Positions 8,184 to 14,971 are shown, counted from the stretch's first letter. The stretch: DNA of 18,373 nucleotides from Opitutales bacterium (GCA_007123395.1 SKLD01000465.1:1-18373); one strand, 5' to 3'. A program made the numbers and translations. Notes: generated by a model not told the origin, from the letters alone.

Positions 8184-8206
8184 GTCCGGGGATGAATCAC
8201 CCGGAC
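8184..8206 (-). repeat. REP-like hairpin B, inverted relative to A
   Basis: Perfect 7-bp stem GTCCGGG/CCCGGAC around loop GATGAATCA, the exact reverse complement of the loop in hairpin A. Read on the minus strand it is GTCCGGG-TGATTCATC-CCCGGAC, preceded by a GTAG tetranucleotide three bases before the stem; such tetranucleotides flank REPs in several genomes. It lies between the RAYT and the convergent acyltransferase gene, and could also slow transcription entering from either side. Confidence 0.6.
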
Positions 8207-8247
8207 TTCTACCGGGCCCGCCACGACGGGAGGCAAGATACAACCCG

Positions 8248-8889
8248 CTACTGCCCGAGCGGGCGGGCGGGGTTTCCAAAGACGGTGAGGCCCGGCTTCA
8301 CGGGAGCGACGACGACGGCTCCCGCGCCGATGACCGCCCCCTGCCCTACGTTGACTCCGGGAATAATAACGGCGTGCGAGCCGACAAAGACATCCTGCCC
8401 GATCCGCGTACGGCTGGTGAGGTCGACGTGTCCGCTGACGCTGGCGAAGGCGCCGACTACGGTGTCGTGCCCGGCGGATGCGCCGCAATTGAAGAGGACG
8501 AACTCGCCGATCTCGATATCGCTGGTGAGAATGACGCCCGGACAGAAGACCGTTCCCTCGCCGAGGCGCACGCGCTCGCCGACGACGGAAGAGGGATGGA
8601 TAAAGGTGAGAAACTCGGCTCCGCGCCCGCGCAAAATTCCGATAATCCGCCGCTTTACGGCAGGCCGCCCAAGCGCGCAGACGAAGAGTGTGTTTCCGGT
8701 CACCGGTACAGTCTCCGGCGTCCCCGAGACAGCGAGGTCGACCGCGAATCCGTCGAGCGCACGCGGGTTGTCGTCAACAAATCCGGCGGGCTGCCAGAGA
8801 CGTCCGCAATCCGGATGCTGCCGCACCCAGCCGAGCATTTCGCGCCCGAAGCCGCCGGCGCCGACAATGTAGAGGTCTTTCACAGGCAT
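8248..8889 (-). CDS. NeuD/PglD-like sugar acyltransferase (left-handed beta-helix)
   Basis: A 213-residue protein. The N-terminal half is a small Rossmann-like domain (LYIVGAGGFGREML, residues 6-19; AGFVDD). From about residue 97 there are hexapeptide repeats (IHPSSVVGERVRLGEG, IEIGEF, IGQDVFVG, VGQGAVIGAGAVVVAPV) ending in FGNPARP. His141 in FNCGASAGHDTVVG matches the catalytic histidine of PglD/NeuD enzymes, which acetylate amino sugars or sialic acids from acetyl-CoA. The ATG at 8889 gives the usual start close to the VGAGGFGRE motif; a TTG at 8922 is less likely. It is the last gene of the acyl-carrier cassette, 48 bp after ACP2. The donor here could be an acyl-ACP instead of acetyl-CoA; that is inference. 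Confidence 0.88.
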   Translation of the reverse strand: MPVKDLYIVGAGGFGREMLGWVRQHPDCGRLWQPAGFVDDNPRALDGFAVDLAVSGTPETVPVTGNTLFVCALGRPAVKRRIIGILRGRGAEFLTFIHPSSVVGERVRLGEGTVFCPGVILTSDIEIGEFVLFNCGASAGHDTVVGAFASVSGHVDLTSRTRIGQDVFVGSHAVIIPGVNVGQGAVIGAGAVVVAPVKPGLTVFGNPARPLGQ

Positions 8890-8937
8890 TTCGGACGCGG
8901 CGATTTCATAGGGTGTGCGCAACGCAGCGGACCCGGC

Positions 8938-9168
8938 TCAGGCATCGGCGGCACCGAGGTCGTATATGTCGCGGACCGTTTCGCAGCGTTTGAGGTCTTC
9001 CGCCGAGAGTTGGCGGCCGAAGCAGGTGTCGAACGCCCCGAGCGTCGCGAGGACGGCGAGTGAGTCCCACCACGGAAGCTCACGGAAGCGGCTATCCGGC
9101 GTAAGATCGCCAGCTTCGGCGGCCATAATATTAGACTCCAGCTCTTCGATGAAAGCGTCGATAGTCAT
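8938..9168 (-). CDS. Acyl carrier protein (ACP2)
   Basis: A 76-residue phosphopantetheine-binding protein. Ser36 in LPWWDSLAVLATLGAFD is the predicted 4'-phosphopantetheine attachment site, followed by the helix III-IV region FGRQLSAEDLKRCETVRDIYDL. The WDSL context and weaker acidity suggest a specialised carrier rather than the main fatty-acid ACP. The ATG at 9168 overlaps the KAS III stop codon as ATGA, indicating translational coupling and probably a functional partnership with that condensing enzyme. It precedes the acyltransferase. The in-frame extension to 9234 would overlap KAS III needlessly and is rejected. Confidence 0.87.
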   Translation of the reverse strand: MTIDAFIEELESNIMAAEAGDLTPDSRFRELPWWDSLAVLATLGAFDTCFGRQLSAEDLKRCETVRDIYDLGAADA

Positions 9169-10238
9169 GATGTTTGGTATTGGAAAATATGGATGTGTTT
9201 CGCCGGGCCGATATCGAGGAGGCAACTCGCCCACGAGAGCCCGACACCGAATCCCGAGCAGAGCACCCGCCTGCGCTCGCGAGACAGAACTTCGCCGAGA
9301 TCGTGGGCGAGCGCAGCCGGCACGGAGGCGGAGCTTTGGTTGCCGAAGCGGCGCGCGGTGTCCATGGGCACCTTTTCTTCGGGAAGGCGCAGGCGTTTGG
9401 CGAGGTTTTTCAGGATAAACGGGTTGGCCTGGTGGAAGACGAAGGCATCGACACTCTCCGCTTCCGTATCGGCAAAGGCAAGGAGTTCGCGCACGGCACC
9501 CGGCTCCTCCCGTAAGGTGAAGTTGAAGACTTCGATACCGCTCATAAAGAGATTTTCAGGCGTACGCACGCTGCCGTCTTCGGCGATCGACTCGACGGAT
9601 GTTTCCGGTCCGGCAGGCTGGCGAAAGGCGCCGGCAGGCACCTTGATGGCACCGTGTCCCGTACCGTCAGAGTGCAGAGCAAACCACGCCGGCGCGGCAT
9701 CGTTGCTGCGCTCGACGAGGGCGGCGGAACCGGCGTCGCCGAAAAGCGGGACCGTGGCGCGGTCGCGGGGATGGATACAATGCGTGACCGTGTCTCCGGC
9801 GAGCAGCAGGACTCGCCGCGCGCCCCCCGCTTCAAGCATGGCAGCGGCGAGATAGAACCCGTATACCCACCCGGAGCACCCTTGGTTAACATCGAAGGCG
9901 GCGGCACCCTTGGAGAGCCCTAGTCGCCCGTGCAGCAGGTTGGCGTTGCAAGGTTGCCAATGGTCAGGCGTCTGCGTGACACAGAGGACGGCGTCGACGC
10001 TGCTGGTATCGACCTCTGCCGCGGAAAAAAGATCCCGTGCCGCCGCTTCGCAAAGATCGAGCGTGGTGACACCGCGCGGGGCGACATGGCGTCGCTCGAT
10101 CCCCACCATGGAGCGCATGCGTTGGAGCTGCCCCGGCGAATCAGCATAGAGGTGGGCGTCGTCGTCGAGTGTCCGCGTTTGGGGGCCGGTGCAGACGCTG
10201 AGGGCGGAGAGGGTAATGTGATCGAACCGGGCTTGCAT
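9165..10238 (-). CDS. 3-Oxoacyl-ACP synthase III-like condensing enzyme
   Basis: A 357-residue thiolase-fold enzyme of the FabH/KAS III group, which joins an acyl starter to malonyl-ACP with loss of CO2. Seen: the triad Cys121 (DVNQGCSGWVYG), His269 (AFVFHQANPFI) and Asn300 (RFGNQSSASVP), plus LFGDAGSAALVE (165-176) and the C-terminal CSGFGVGLSWASCLL. The start at 10238 (MQARFDHITL) is where FabH similarity begins. The frame stays open upstream, through a repeat array, to an ATG at 10610 that overlaps the ligase stop, so an N-terminally extended form (481 residues) cannot be excluded. Its stop overlaps the ACP2 start. It is unlikely to be the housekeeping fabH because no fab genes surround it; a role in a special acyl group is inferred. 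Confidence 0.88.
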   Translation of the reverse strand: MQARFDHITLSALSVCTGPQTRTLDDDAHLYADSPGQLQRMRSMVGIERRHVAPRGVTTLDLCEAAARDLFSAAEVDTSSVDAVLCVTQTPDHWQPCNANLLHGRLGLSKGAAAFDVNQGCSGWVYGFYLAAAMLEAGGARRVLLLAGDTVTHCIHPRDRATVPLFGDAGSAALVERSNDAAPAWFALHSDGTGHGAIKVPAGAFRQPAGPETSVESIAEDGSVRTPENLFMSGIEVFNFTLREEPGAVRELLAFADTEAESVDAFVFHQANPFILKNLAKRLRLPEEKVPMDTARRFGNQSSASVPAALAHDLGEVLSRERRRVLCSGFGVGLSWASCLLDIGPAKHIHIFQYQTS

Positions 10239-10606
10239 GCGGGAACGGCTTGGTTGCGGAAATGGGGACGATTGAGAAATCGCCGCCTGATAATGTCGAT
10301 AGTGGAATTCCGGCGGAGGCTTTCTGTTGTTGATTCGGGAGGGTTGTGAGTTTGCCGGGGCTGCCGCGGACAGGAATGTCCCCTCTCCAGGGCAGCACTG
10401 CTTTGCCGGGGACAGGAATGTCCCCTCTCCCGCAGCGACTGCTTTGCCGGGGACAGGAATGTCCCCTCTCCTTGGCGGCACTGCTTTGCCGGGGACAGGT
10501 GCCGAGCCGCTTGCGGCGACACCCGCGAAGCCCATGTCCCCTCTCCGGGCGGTGCCGGCTTTGCCGGGGACAGGAATGTCCCCTCTCCCCAGGGTGCCTT
10601 CGAAGC
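10239..10606. repeat. Tandem array of 41-42 bp palindrome-containing repeats in the ligase / KAS III gap
   Basis: Units run roughly CTTTGCCGGGGACAGGAATG then TCCCCTCTCC plus a variable 10-15 nt. Each is centred on GGGGACA-GGAA-TGTCCCC, a perfect 7-bp stem with a 4-nt loop. Perfect copies lie at 10408-10425, 10449-10466 and 10566-10583. A copy with one stem mismatch is at 10366-10383. In another, the arms at 10491-10497 and 10535-10541 are separated by a 37-nt insert containing a second hairpin, GCCGCTTGCGGC. Spacing is 42, 41, 42 and 75 bp. A further degenerate copy (about 10600-10645) forms the 3' end of the ligase gene. In RNA each unit would form a stable stem-loop inside the operon transcript, possibly stabilising or attenuating parts of it. 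The stretch 10239-10350 next to KAS III shows no feature. Confidence 0.85.
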
Positions 10607-11866
10607 TCATGTACCCTTTGCGGGCGGCGGGCCTGCTTTGCCGGTGCGGGTGAGCGGGAGGGTGTCGACGAGGCGGATGAGGCGGGGAATCCTGCCCGGA
10701 CTGAGGGTTTGCGAGAGGTATCCGCGGATCTCCGTCTCGCCGAGGCCGGGGGCGGCGACGACTTCGGCAGATAGAATTTGCCCGAGGACGGAACTCGGAC
10801 GGGCGAAGACGCGGGCGTCCGTAATGTCAGGATGGCGCCGGAGAACCTCGGCGACCTCGGCGGGATCCACCTTTTCCCCGCCAACGTTCACCCAATTCCG
10901 GTCGCGCCGAAGGATGCGGAAGCACCCGGTATCGTGTGCGGCCCACTCGACCACGTCGCCGGTGTCATACCATTCCGCCGCCGGGTCTTCGAGCGGGCCG
11001 TCGCCGAGGAGGGAACGGTGCACCTCGAGGCGCTCGCCGCGTATGCGGACGCGGTCTGCGAGCGCCCGGGGGATGGAAAACACATCGCCGTCCGAAGCGA
11101 GGAGCGAACCAGCTTCGGTCGACGCATAGATATTGCGGATACGGGCGCGGGGAAAGGCCCGCCGCAGACGCCGGATGAGGGCGGCATCCGCCCGTTCGCC
11201 GCCTAGCGTCACTCCCCGCACCAAGTCGAAAACCGATTCGCCCAGCGGCAGCAACCGGTAGAATGACGGCGTGGCGGAAATATGCGTGACACCTTCGGCG
11301 ACGATGGCATCGACGATCCGCTCCGGATCAATCCCGTATAAATCGATAATCGTATTTCGATTAAAGAAGGCCTGGAGGATTACCTGGATTGCCGCCATGT
11401 GCGCGGGGTTATAGCATAGTGCCCATACCGCTCGTTTGAGCGCGCTGCCTTCACGGACGCTGCGCGCGAGCGTGTCGATCCGGTGGGTCACGCTCTTGGG
11501 CAGGCCCGTCGAACCCGAGGTAAAGAGCGTGAGCCGGAAATTCCGCGCCGCACGCACCCGCTGATGGAGCGAAACGACCTCCGGGATGCGGATGCCCGCC
11601 AACGTTTCGCGCGCCGCGAGGAGGGCGGGCGTCGCCCCAAGGGCAATCCGCTCGCTCTCTGTAAAGAGCGGATCATAAAGCGTAAGCGGTCGGTCGAGTG
11701 CCATGGCCCGTCCCAGGGCCCAAACCACCTCGATCGCGTTGGCCGGGCATACGGCGGGGGCGTATTCCAGCCGCGGTTCGGCGAGGCCGGCGAGCAGATC
11801 CCCATAGGTCAGGCAACGGTCTGTGGTGGGCCGTCGAATCCAAACCGGATCGGGGGTCAAGGTCAT
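10607..11866 (-). CDS. Short AMP-forming acyl (aminoacyl) ligase
   Basis: A 419-residue adenylate-forming enzyme (ANL superfamily) that activates a carboxylic acid with ATP and passes it to CoA or an ACP thiol. Seen: P-loop FTSGSTGLPK (115-124), IYASTEAGS (246-254, the A5 motif), YDTGD (300-304), the hinge/A8 region RRDRNWVNVGGEKV (320-333), and the C-terminal catalytic Lys410 in PLTRTGK. The P-loop comes about 60 residues earlier than in standard acyl-CoA ligases (around 500-550 residues), so the N-terminal subdomain is much reduced. It lies 48 bp after ACP1, a likely acceptor. The final codons (KAGPPPAKGT) lie in DNA homologous to the downstream repeat array. The substrate cannot be read from the sequence. 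Confidence 0.85.
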   Translation of the reverse strand: MTLTPDPVWIRRPTTDRCLTYGDLLAGLAEPRLEYAPAVCPANAIEVVWALGRAMALDRPLTLYDPLFTESERIALGATPALLAARETLAGIRIPEVVSLHQRVRAARNFRLTLFTSGSTGLPKSVTHRIDTLARSVREGSALKRAVWALCYNPAHMAAIQVILQAFFNRNTIIDLYGIDPERIVDAIVAEGVTHISATPSFYRLLPLGESVFDLVRGVTLGGERADAALIRRLRRAFPRARIRNIYASTEAGSLLASDGDVFSIPRALADRVRIRGERLEVHRSLLGDGPLEDPAAEWYDTGDVVEWAAHDTGCFRILRRDRNWVNVGGEKVDPAEVAEVLRRHPDITDARVFARPSSVLGQILSAEVVAAPGLGETEIRGYLSQTLSPGRIPRLIRLVDTLPLTRTGKAGPPPAKGT

Positions 11867-11914
11867 GAAGGGGAATCAGCGCGGCTGTTCTTCAGGTTGG
11901 TTTCTGGCAGTAGT

Positions 11915-12157
11915 TCAGGTCTGCCCGAGGCGGCCGCGCACCTCGGCGACCGTATGCACAAGACCGTCGGCAAAAACATCGACGCCGAACCGCTCCTCCA
12001 AGCGTACAGTCAACTCTGCGAGGTCGAGTGAGTCGAACCCGAGGTCACGCCGCAAATGGTCTTCCGCGCGGATGTCGCCGACGGGCGGTTGCTGCTTGTT
12101 GCGGCGTACTGTGTTTACAATCTCCAAAAAGGGATCGGCCTCGATTGATGTTTTCAT
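11915..12157 (-). CDS. Acyl carrier protein (ACP1)
   Basis: An 80-residue carrier with the classic site LGFDSLDLAELTVRLEERFGVDV; Ser43 is the predicted phosphopantetheine attachment residue. The acidic helix II resembles fatty-acid-type ACPs more than ACP2 does. Start ATG at 12157 (MKTSIEADPFLEIV) gives normal ACP length; an alternative start at 12193 adds 12 basic residues that look spurious. It is the first gene of the cassette, 48 bp upstream of the ligase. Two different ACPs in one cassette suggest separate starter and product carriers, which is inference. Confidence 0.88.
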   Translation of the reverse strand: MKTSIEADPFLEIVNTVRRNKQQPPVGDIRAEDHLRRDLGFDSLDLAELTVRLEERFGVDVFADGLVHTVAEVRGRLGQT

Positions 12158-12290
12158 TTTCCGTAAAGAAACCAACCCCTTCGCCCGCCGCAAAGCGAAA
12201 ACGCATATTGCAGGACGCCGGTCCGCACATGAGCGCGAATGCCGACGCTACTTCACCGTAGACTGGAACAAAAGGCTGCGGCAGGATACC
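12158..12290 (-). promoter_or_regulatory. Intergenic region upstream of the acyl-carrier cassette
   Basis: These 133 bp separate the upstream YfgM-like gene from ACP1 on the same strand and are the most likely place for a cassette promoter. No clear sigma70 pair, operator or terminator was recognised; read-through from 13040 is equally possible. Confidence 0.2.
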
Positions 12291-13040
12291 TCAAAACGGA
12301 AGCTGCGGCGGATCTTCAACCCGCACCGGAGCCTCAACGGCGGGCGCGTCCAATTCGACAACGTCGATGGCAGGCACGCGCTGGCGCAGGACATTCGCGC
12401 GAAACGCCCAGAGAGAAGCGCCTTCAAGATCGTGAATAATGTCCAAAGCCTCCTCCATGGCGGAGTGATTCTCGTCTTCCCAATGAATCACAGCCAGATG
12501 ATAGGCCGCCTCCGCACGGGTACCGACGAGCAGGCGCCCGTCCGATGCAATAACATTGAGGGCGACTTTTGCATCTTCGCGTTGGTCAAGCATCAGCTCA
12601 CTCATGGCCGCGCCAAGACGGGCTCGCCCGGCGACCGGCGTGCCCTCCAAGGCACGCGCCGCGCGCTCGTAGTGGCCGAGGGCACTGCCGTAGTCGCCCT
12701 CGTCGTAAGCGGAATCGCCGAGATCGAGCAACGCCATGCCGGCAAGCGGGTGGCGACGGTGCTCTTCCGCGAAGGCAGCCCGTTGTTCGGAAGTCTCGAG
12801 CGCGAGGAAGGCGCTCTGGATGTTCGCCTCGCGCTGCCCGCTGACATAGGCGGATATCTGAAAACCAAGGACCAATACGGCACCCAGCGAAATGCCGACA
12901 AAGATGCCGAAACCGTTCTTCTTCCAGAACTCGTTGAAACGCTCTTCCACATCCGCGTCGGGCGGAAGTTCGCTTTCCTTGTTCTGCGCCTCAAGGATCG
13001 CCTTTTCGACAGGGTCTTGGGATTTCTTCTGTTTGCTCAT
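12291..13040 (-). CDS. YfgM-like membrane-anchored tetratricopeptide protein
   Basis: A 249-residue protein with a charged cytoplasmic N-terminus (MSKQKKSQDPVEKAILEAQN), one predicted transmembrane helix at about 44-66 (FGIFVGISLGAVLVLGF), and a helical domain with TPR-like units (MALLDLGDSAYDEGDYGSALGHYERA; AEAAYHLAVIHWEDEN). This resembles the YfgM/TPR_21 family, membrane-anchored proteins that associate with the SecYEG translocon and extracytoplasmic chaperones. The C-terminus is proline-rich and variable. The ATG at 13040 is preferred over an upstream TTG. It is divergent from trpC and 133 bp upstream of ACP1. Exact function is not determinable. Confidence 0.75.
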   Translation of the reverse strand: MSKQKKSQDPVEKAILEAQNKESELPPDADVEERFNEFWKKNGFGIFVGISLGAVLVLGFQISAYVSGQREANIQSAFLALETSEQRAAFAEEHRRHPLAGMALLDLGDSAYDEGDYGSALGHYERAARALEGTPVAGRARLGAAMSELMLDQREDAKVALNVIASDGRLLVGTRAEAAYHLAVIHWEDENHSAMEEALDIIHDLEGASLWAFRANVLRQRVPAIDVVELDAPAVEAPVRVEDPPQLPF

Positions 13041-13152
13041 GTGTCCGTCCAAAACCCAACCCCTTCCCGTATTTTGACCATCGCGTCAACCGGAAAGGCG
13101 CGCGGTTTTTGCGGTTGCGGGAAGGGCGGGCACTTCCTTTTGTTCGCCACCC
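13041..13152. promoter_or_regulatory. Divergent promoter region with nested inverted repeats
   Basis: CCCTTCCCG (13061-13069) and CGGGAAGGG (13118-13126) form a 9-bp inverted repeat with a 48-bp spacer. Inside it TTGAC-CATCGC-GTCAA (13074-13089) is a 5+6+5 inverted repeat, a typical shape for a dimeric regulator site. The region separates trpC (rightward) from the YfgM-like gene (leftward). No clean -35/-10 was recognised. Confidence 0.35.
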
Positions 13153-13950
13153 ATGGATAAACTCGCGGAGATCATGGCACACAAGCGGCGGGAGGTAGCC
13201 CAGCGGACACGGCCGGTGCGTGATGCCGAGCTGGCGCGCTACGCGGAATTCGCGCGCCCAGGCAAGACCTTCGCAGAGGCCCTGCGCCGCCAAGGCGGGC
13301 TCGCCGTCATCAGCGAAGTGAAGCGCCGCTCGCCCTCGGTCGGCGCCATCGCTCCGGACGCTGACGCTGTCGAGCAGGCGCGCATCTATTATAACGCCGG
13401 GGCCGACGCGATCTCCGTCCTGACCGATGAGAAGTATTTCGGCGGAACTATCCGTGACCTCTGGGACATCAACGACCTCCTGGGCAACCGCGCCGACGCG
13501 CCCCCCACCCTTCGCAAAGACTTCTTCGTCGATCCAATCCAGGTTGCCGAGGCCGCTGAAGCGGGGGCACGCTGCATCCTCATCATCGTGCGCGCTCTAA
13601 GCGACGACGAGATGTCCTGCCTGCGCGATGCCGCCGGGCTCGCCGCCCTCGACGCCATCTACGAGGTTCATGATGAAGCGGACGTGGAGCGAGCACTGCG
13701 GCAAGACGCCACCATCATTGGGGTGAACAATCGAGACCTCGCCCGCTTCGTCACCGACATCGGAATCTCCGAGCGCCTCATCCCGGAACTGCCCGATGAC
13801 TGTATCGCCATCAGCGAAAGTGGCATCCGCTCCGATCAAGACGCCGCCCGCGCCCGCGCCTGCGGGGCCGACGCCGTTCTCATCGGAGAAACGCTGATGC
13901 GCATGGAAAAACCGGAAGAGTTTATCGGCAGAATGCACGAAATCGGCTAG
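13153..13950 (+). CDS. trpC: Indole-3-glycerol phosphate synthase
   Basis: A 265-residue TIM barrel that converts CdRP to indole-3-glycerol phosphate in tryptophan biosynthesis. Seen: VISEVKRRSPSVG with Glu55 and Lys57, AGADAISVLTDEKYFGG (82-98), LRKDFFVDP with Lys122, Glu171 in IYEVHDE, VNNRDL (191-196) and the phosphate-binding ISESGIRS (220-227). All catalytic residues are present. It is monofunctional, without a fused PRAI domain, and separated from other trp genes in this window. rsmA follows after 25 bp, probably in the same transcript. Confidence 0.97.
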   Translation: MDKLAEIMAHKRREVAQRTRPVRDAELARYAEFARPGKTFAEALRRQGGLAVISEVKRRSPSVGAIAPDADAVEQARIYYNAGADAISVLTDEKYFGGTIRDLWDINDLLGNRADAPPTLRKDFFVDPIQVAEAAEAGARCILIIVRALSDDEMSCLRDAAGLAALDAIYEVHDEADVERALRQDATIIGVNNRDLARFVTDIGISERLIPELPDDCIAISESGIRSDQDAARARACGADAVLIGETLMRMEKPEEFIGRMHEIG

Positions 13951-13975
13951 CCTGCCGCCGCCCCGGATTCCTCCC

Positions 13976-14809
13976 ATGAACGGGTCCGCAGCCCTCAGCC
14001 CCGCCGCCACACGCGCCCTTCTCCTCCGGCTCGGACACCACCCGCGGAAGAAGCTCGGCCAGAATTTCCTCATCGACGGTAACATTGTCCGCAAATCCGT
14101 CGCCCTCGCCGCCCTCTCGCCAGGCGAATCCGTTGTTGAAATCGGACCGGGGCTCGGCACCCTAACGGGCGCACTCGTTGCAGCGGACGCCCGCGTGCAT
14201 ACCGTTGAAATTGATTCCCGCCTCGCCGCCCACATTGCGGAAACCTTCGGCGATCACGTGGACCCGTTACACGGAGACGCCGTCGAAAACCCGATCGGCA
14301 CTTTACAAACCGCTTTCGACGAGTCCTTCTCCGTCGTGGCAAACCTGCCCTACGCCATCACTTCGCCGTGGATGGAAGCTCTCCTTGCCGGGCCACTGCC
14401 ACACCGCATGGTGCTGATGATGCAGAAGGAAGCCGCCGACCGTCTCACCGCAGATACCGGCACGGGCTCAGTCGGGGCCGTTTCCATCTTCCTGCAAAGC
14501 GCTTTTCGCGAGGAAACACGCCACGCTGTCGCGCGCACTTGCTTCTACCCCGCCCCCGCGGTCGACTCCACCCTCCTCGTCCTCGCTCTGCGCAAAGTGC
14601 CACTGCGCTTTCCCCGCGAAGCCCGCGAGGCCGTGCGCCGCGTCTTCACCCAACGCCGCAAGCAACTCCGCGCACTCGCCAAAAACGATCCGCTACTCGG
14701 GCCGTGGTGGGAACGCGCGCGCGAAAGGTTCGCTCTCAGCCCAACGCTGCGCGCCGAAGCCGTTCCCCTCCCGGCATGGCAGCTTCTCGCCACGCCCGAC
14801 AAGCCCTGA
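13976..14809 (+). CDS. rsmA: 16S rRNA dimethyladenosine transferase
   Basis: A 277-residue SAM-dependent methyltransferase (KsgA) that dimethylates the two adjacent adenosines of the 3'-terminal 16S hairpin during 30S maturation. Seen: KKLGQNFLID (25-34), SAM motif I VEIGPGLGTLT (54-64), acidic ribose-binding VEID (77-80), GDAVE (99-103), and catalytic motif NLPYAITSPW (122-131). The C-terminal helical domain includes QRRKQLR. Start ATG at 13976 gives normal length. It sits 25 bp downstream of trpC. No anomalies. Confidence 0.97.
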   Translation: MNGSAALSPAATRALLLRLGHHPRKKLGQNFLIDGNIVRKSVALAALSPGESVVEIGPGLGTLTGALVAADARVHTVEIDSRLAAHIAETFGDHVDPLHGDAVENPIGTLQTAFDESFSVVANLPYAITSPWMEALLAGPLPHRMVLMMQKEAADRLTADTGTGSVGAVSIFLQSAFREETRHAVARTCFYPAPAVDSTLLVLALRKVPLRFPREAREAVRRVFTQRRKQLRALAKNDPLLGPWWERARERFALSPTLRAEAVPLPAWQLLATPDKP

Positions 14810-14960
14810 ACGGCCTCCTCTCATCAAGTAGCGAAGAAGGTCAAGTTTTATTTCTATGAGAAAATTTCCTGTCAAGTTATATATCGATGAGATGTATTAA
14901 TGTCAATGAAATATATGTCTTAATTAAAGTTTCGCTCAAAATATATCTACGGGATTATTT
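14810..14960. repeat. AT-rich intergenic island with 31-bp-spaced imperfect repeats
   Basis: GTCAA occurs at 14840, 14871 and 14902, exactly 31 bp apart. The first two 31-bp units agree at 23 of 31 positions, including GTCAAGTT and ATGAGA; the third is more degenerate, and a related TCAAAATATATC follows near 14936. The region lies between convergent rsmA and the histidine kinase gene and contains no credible coding frame. Confidence 0.4.
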
Positions 14961-14971
14961 TTAACCGGGAG

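Noticed and set aside
8152..9063. Plus-strand frame of 303 codons
   Set aside because: Antisense to the acyltransferase and ACP2, both of which carry clear family motifs.
10366..10645. CRISPR array
   Set aside because: The repeat is palindromic but linkers are short (about 20 nt) and themselves similar, one unit lies within a gene, and no cas genes are present.
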